This document shows positions 5,656 through 7,593 of a stretch of DNA of 7,593 bases, piece by piece. This DNA is from Oribacterium sp. (lineage in GTDB: Bacteria > Bacillota_A > Clostridia > Lachnospirales > Lachnospiraceae). The notes under the pieces were generated by a model, which did not search any database, was not told the DNA's origin, and worked only from the letters and a program-made list of their open reading frames with translations. Positions within the stretch are counted from its first letter, which is position 1. Every line of letters begins with the position of its first letter. Position numbers and translations under genes: made by a program. Location: NCBI GenBank assembly GCA_017940955.1, contig JAGAXP010000226.1:1-7593 (forward strand), given 5' to 3'.

Positions 5656-6516
5656 TTACTGTATCCATTCCCAGACATCACCCGACTGTACAAGGTTATC
5701 CTTGGTTACACTTCCTTTTAAGAACATATTCCAAAACTCCTTTATGCCAGCAAATTTAAGGTTCTCATCCTTCTTAAAACCTGCGATGAAGTCCTCAACA
5801 CGCTTTGCATCATCAGGATTATCATATTTAAGCTCCCAGCTGGACAACACTTTTCCATTTTGACACTTCTTGCTGCTGATCCCATCTTTTCCAATGCATG
5901 TGATCGTCCAGACTTTCTCTTTATTCTCTTCCTCATCGACAGAAGCACACTCGGTTGCGCCCCTCGTAGAAGACACGCCTACAGTCGTACTATCTGTCAA
6001 CTGTACTTCCTGTAGCTTTGACAGGGCATTTCTTTCCATCTTTTGTGCTTCATTTGCAGTCATCAACACGGTCTGATCATCAGTCTTAAGTTTCTTTGTC
6101 CAGTTCTTTTCGTGATCAACGTCCTCTTCAGTGGAAACTCCCTCCGCTTCACCTTCTTCAGACTTGCCCGGCGCAAACCCGCTTGCCACAGCCAGAGCTG
6201 CTGAAGATGCAGCCATTGTCCTCATCTCGGGATCTGCTTCCAAAGCCGCCTTCTGGGCTGCTTCATCCTGCATTTCCTTCATCTGCCTCTGACGTTCTTT
6301 AAAAGCGTCAACATACTTGTCAACACCCTCAATCATCTTGTCCCATTCCTCGACAGACATATCGCGCCAGTCTTTTTCCTCTTTCAAATCCTGCGCTGAT
6401 ATTTTATGAGCTTCCTCAAAGTCCTTGATTGCGTCAGATAGACTTTCTTTTTTTGATGCTGTATTACTATAATATGTACTAACGCCGTTATAAGCGCCAA
6501 CTCCCGCTATCCCCAT
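5656..6516 (-). CDS. Modular hypothetical protein (286 aa), shuffled paralogue of the 782-aa protein
   Basis: The start at 6516 is chosen over an upstream in-frame ATG at 6549 because GGAAAGGAGC precedes it and MGIAGVGAYN matches the N-terminus of the 782-aa protein. The ATG is 1 bp after the stop of the 192-aa gene, implying translational coupling. The order is: N-terminal signature (1-17); a helical module (33-162: KDWRDMSVEEWDK, AAQKAALEADPEMR, DHEKNWTKKLKTDDQTVL); an acidic linker inside it (119-133); a Ser/Thr-rich linker (172-200); and a C-terminal module (202-276: WTITCIGKDGIS, WELKYDNPDD, FIAGFKKDENL, FWNMFL). The helical module matches residues 613-745 of the 782-aa protein, and the C-terminal module matches its residues 304-383, so module order is reversed. 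There is no signal peptide or membrane span. Function unknown; no DUF name is assigned with confidence. Confidence 0.87.
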   Translation of the reverse strand: MGIAGVGAYNGVSTYYSNTASKKESLSDAIKDFEEAHKISAQDLKEEKDWRDMSVEEWDKMIEGVDKYVDAFKERQRQMKEMQDEAAQKAALEADPEMRTMAASSAALAVASGFAPGKSEEGEAEGVSTEEDVDHEKNWTKKLKTDDQTVLMTANEAQKMERNALSKLQEVQLTDSTTVGVSSTRGATECASVDEEENKEKVWTITCIGKDGISSKKCQNGKVLSSWELKYDNPDDAKRVEDFIAGFKKDENLKFAGIKEFWNMFLKGSVTKDNLVQSGDVWEWIQ

Positions 6517-6517
6517 C

Positions 6518-7096
6518 TTAGCTCCTTTCCACGACCGCTCTGTTTTCAATGGCCATATTGATTCTGAATAAGGTCATAGTCGTAAAGACAGTATTTACAT
6601 CCTCTTCATTATAAGCAGCTTCATCTTCGTGAATTTCCTGTTGCTCGTCAGCTTTATCTGTTACATCTTCCACAGTCTCGATTTCTTCCTCATCAAGCTC
6701 ATTGAGCTTCTTTGTACAATGATTGTACTGAGCGATAGCTCTCATTATCGCATTAAGATCAGCCGGCGTGAACATTCCGGCCGCCTTTGACAGATCCCCC
6801 AGGTTATCCACATTTACCTTAAGATTCCCACCGCTTGGGAGACTTATATTTAAAACATTCTTCGAATCTGATACATCACCGAGACATATAGAATTTCTCT
6901 TATAATCGCAGACAAAAACAACGCCGTTATACTCAATCAATCCATCTTTTGCCAGATGGCTGTACGGACATTTTAGCTGCGTGTCCCCAAAGATTTTTGA
7001 GAAAGAAGTGCTCCTATCGACTGAGGCAGCTTTTCTTTCGCCCTGCGATGCCATCAGCTCAAGGCTTTTCGCATTCTGAACCTCGTTTATTCCCAT
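6518..7096 (-). CDS. Hypothetical protein (192 aa) with beta-rich core and acidic tail
   Basis: The frame is open to 7252, but ATG 7096 is the likely start: AAAGGG lies 5 nt upstream, and the upstream codons fall in the RNA leader and over the end of the preceding gene. After a polar N-terminus (MGINEVQNAK) comes a beta-rich core at about 40-100 (LKCPYSHLAKDGLIEYNGV, VFVCDYKRNSICLGDVSD, VLNISLPSGGNLKVNVDN). A helical stretch follows (100-127, DLSKAAGMFTPADLNAIMRA), then a very acidic segment (133-167) and a short helical tail. Cysteines are at 43, 63, 71 and 127, not in an obvious zinc pattern. I recall similar core sequences in Clostridia proteins of unknown function but cannot name the family. 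The stop is 1 bp before the 286-aa start, and the last codons hold that gene's ribosome binding site. Confidence 0.82.
   Translation of the reverse strand: MGINEVQNAKSLELMASQGERKAASVDRSTSFSKIFGDTQLKCPYSHLAKDGLIEYNGVVFVCDYKRNSICLGDVSDSKNVLNISLPSGGNLKVNVDNLGDLSKAAGMFTPADLNAIMRAIAQYNHCTKKLNELDEEEIETVEDVTDKADEQQEIHEDEAAYNEEDVNTVFTTMTLFRINMAIENRAVVERS
6521..6540 (-). promoter_or_regulatory. Ribosome binding site of the 286-aa gene with possible relic of the leader motif
   Basis: On the minus strand GAGCGGT, four bases, then GGAAAGGAG precede the 286-aa start. The flanks match both intact leader motifs (GCGGT before the hairpin, GAAAGG after it), but the hairpin is missing. The segment is also the coding end of the 192-aa gene. 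Confidence 0.35.
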
Positions 7097-7100
7097 TTTT

Positions 7101-7212
7101 GCCCTTTCCGCAGTCGATCTGTCAGTCACGACTGCACCGCTTCTCCACTCCGTTCCGGTCGGCGCAAAACCGACATCCACCGGATGTCGTGCGCCCGGAA
7201 AGGTCCGAGCGG
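7101..7212 (-). promoter_or_regulatory. Structured leader motif, copy 2, before the 192-aa gene
   Basis: On the minus strand there is a box CGCTCGGACCTTTC (7211-7198, 13/14 identical to copy 1). An extended stem follows: TTCCGG pairs with CCGGAA and GGCGC with GCGCC, capped by the perfect 8-bp CGACATCC/GGATGTCG with a 3-nt loop. Then comes GGAGTGG, able to pair with the box start, and finally the hairpin GCAGTCG/CGACTGC (7135-7129 and 7116-7110) with the loop TGACTGACAGAT. The hairpin ends 13 nt before the start codon, directly before GGAAAGGG. Relative to copy 1 there is an insertion of about 50 nt that lengthens the middle stem. It fills the 128 bp between the truncated ORF and the 192-aa gene. 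Confidence 0.75.
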
Positions 7213-7224
7213 AATTAAGTGATT

Positions 7225-7593
7225 CTATAGATAGTCCAAAAGATTCATCCATCTACTGATATTTTTCTCGTTTCTATCATTCTGCAGTTCTAAATCAAGT
7301 TGCTGTTCGTACCAGCTTCTGTAATCAACAATCGTATTTTCATTTGCATTCGGCATCCTATGCTGCAAATAAATATGAGCCAGAATAATTTCCGGAGCGG
7401 GATTCTCGATTTTTCCTTCGGCTTCCAAATGATACAGTCTTACAGACAGATCAACCATATTGCAGGAAGAAGCATTTACTTTCTCAGCATCAACGATTCT
7501 TTCCTCCTCTTTCCCGTTATCATATTTTAGTTTGACGGTATACTCTGACGTACTCCCTTCGTTTCTGTATACCTCAGCACTATATCCAAACTG
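7225..7593 (-). CDS. 3' part of a hypothetical gene related to the 782-aa protein
   Basis: The frame stays open from 7593 to the stop at 7225 (122 codons seen), so the start lies beyond the right edge; the internal ATG at 7458 is not the likely start. The visible N-terminal part (FGYSAEVYRNEGSTSEYTVK, then a DNGKEEERIVD turn) resembles both beta-rich modules of the 782-aa protein: GYGMKASLVSTGSTDDIIVR (residues 486-505) and YTIKGIDENGQEIEEEFDP (132-150). The rest is helical with several aromatics (SVRLYHLEAEGKI, IILAHIYLQHRM, YRSWYEQQLDLELQNDRNEK) and ends SRWMNLLDYL. No signal peptide or membrane span is visible in this part. It is the first gene of the minus cluster in the window and is separated from the 192-aa gene by leader motif copy 2. 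Family name unknown. Confidence 0.8.
   Translation of the reverse strand, partial: QFGYSAEVYRNEGSTSEYTVKLKYDNGKEEERIVDAEKVNASSCNMVDLSVRLYHLEAEGKIENPAPEIILAHIYLQHRMPNANENTIVDYRSWYEQQLDLELQNDRNEKNISRWMNLLDYL

Noticed and set aside
7097..7252. Extension of the 192-aa protein to the ATG at 7252
   Set aside because: It would overlap the end of the preceding gene and read through the leader motif; ATG 7096 has an adjacent AAAGGG.
1..7593. CRISPR array, tRNA, rRNA or full insertion sequence
   Set aside because: No regularly spaced direct repeats, cloverleaf-like sequence, rRNA core motif or transposase coding region was seen on either strand.

Overview
The window looks like accessory chromosomal DNA from a Gram-positive anaerobe of the Clostridia, most likely the Lachnospiraceae. 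Grounds are moderate GC, strong AGGAGG-type ribosome binding sites, a stand-alone LytTR regulator, a DUF6076-like zinc-finger protein and acidic signal-less proteins of a type I associate with that family. Species cannot be assigned from sequence alone.

Layout. (1) Positions 1-282, minus strand: the first codons of a gene running off the left edge, preceded by a 68-aa excisionase/AlpA-type helix-turn-helix protein. (2) Positions 283-766: non-coding. It holds two overlapping divergent promoters and a roughly 380-nt leader, rich in stem-loops, on the helix-turn-helix transcript. (3) Positions 767-1783, plus strand: a protein with a CxxC...CxxxC zinc knuckle, resembling DUF6076. (4) Positions 1788-7593, minus strand: a cluster of seven co-directional genes, in transcription order a 5'-truncated ORF, a 192-aa protein, a 286-aa protein, a LytTR DNA-binding protein, a 782-aa protein, an 83-aa protein and a 210-aa protein. 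The plus-strand gene and the minus cluster converge with only 4 bp between stop codons.

The minus-strand cluster is the interesting part. The 286-aa and 782-aa proteins share an N-terminal signature and two homologous modules, but the two modules occur in opposite order. The truncated ORF shares a further beta-rich module with the 782-aa protein. None of the cluster proteins shows a signal peptide or membrane segment. The 192-aa and 782-aa genes each follow a structured leader: a 14-nt box (13/14 identical), a variable stem, and a hairpin with a perfect 7-bp stem and a 12-nt loop differing at only two positions, directly before the ribosome binding site. The two 7-bp stems differ at three pairs and all three changes are compensatory, which is good evidence for a conserved RNA structure.

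Working model (inference): the LytTR protein controls this locus, and the hairpin leaders tune translation of the two genes that carry them. A terminator-like stem-loop between the 286-aa gene and lytTR splits the cluster into two transcription units or acts as an attenuator. The biochemical role of the paralogous proteins cannot be read from the sequence. I see no CRISPR array, tRNA, rRNA or complete insertion sequence.
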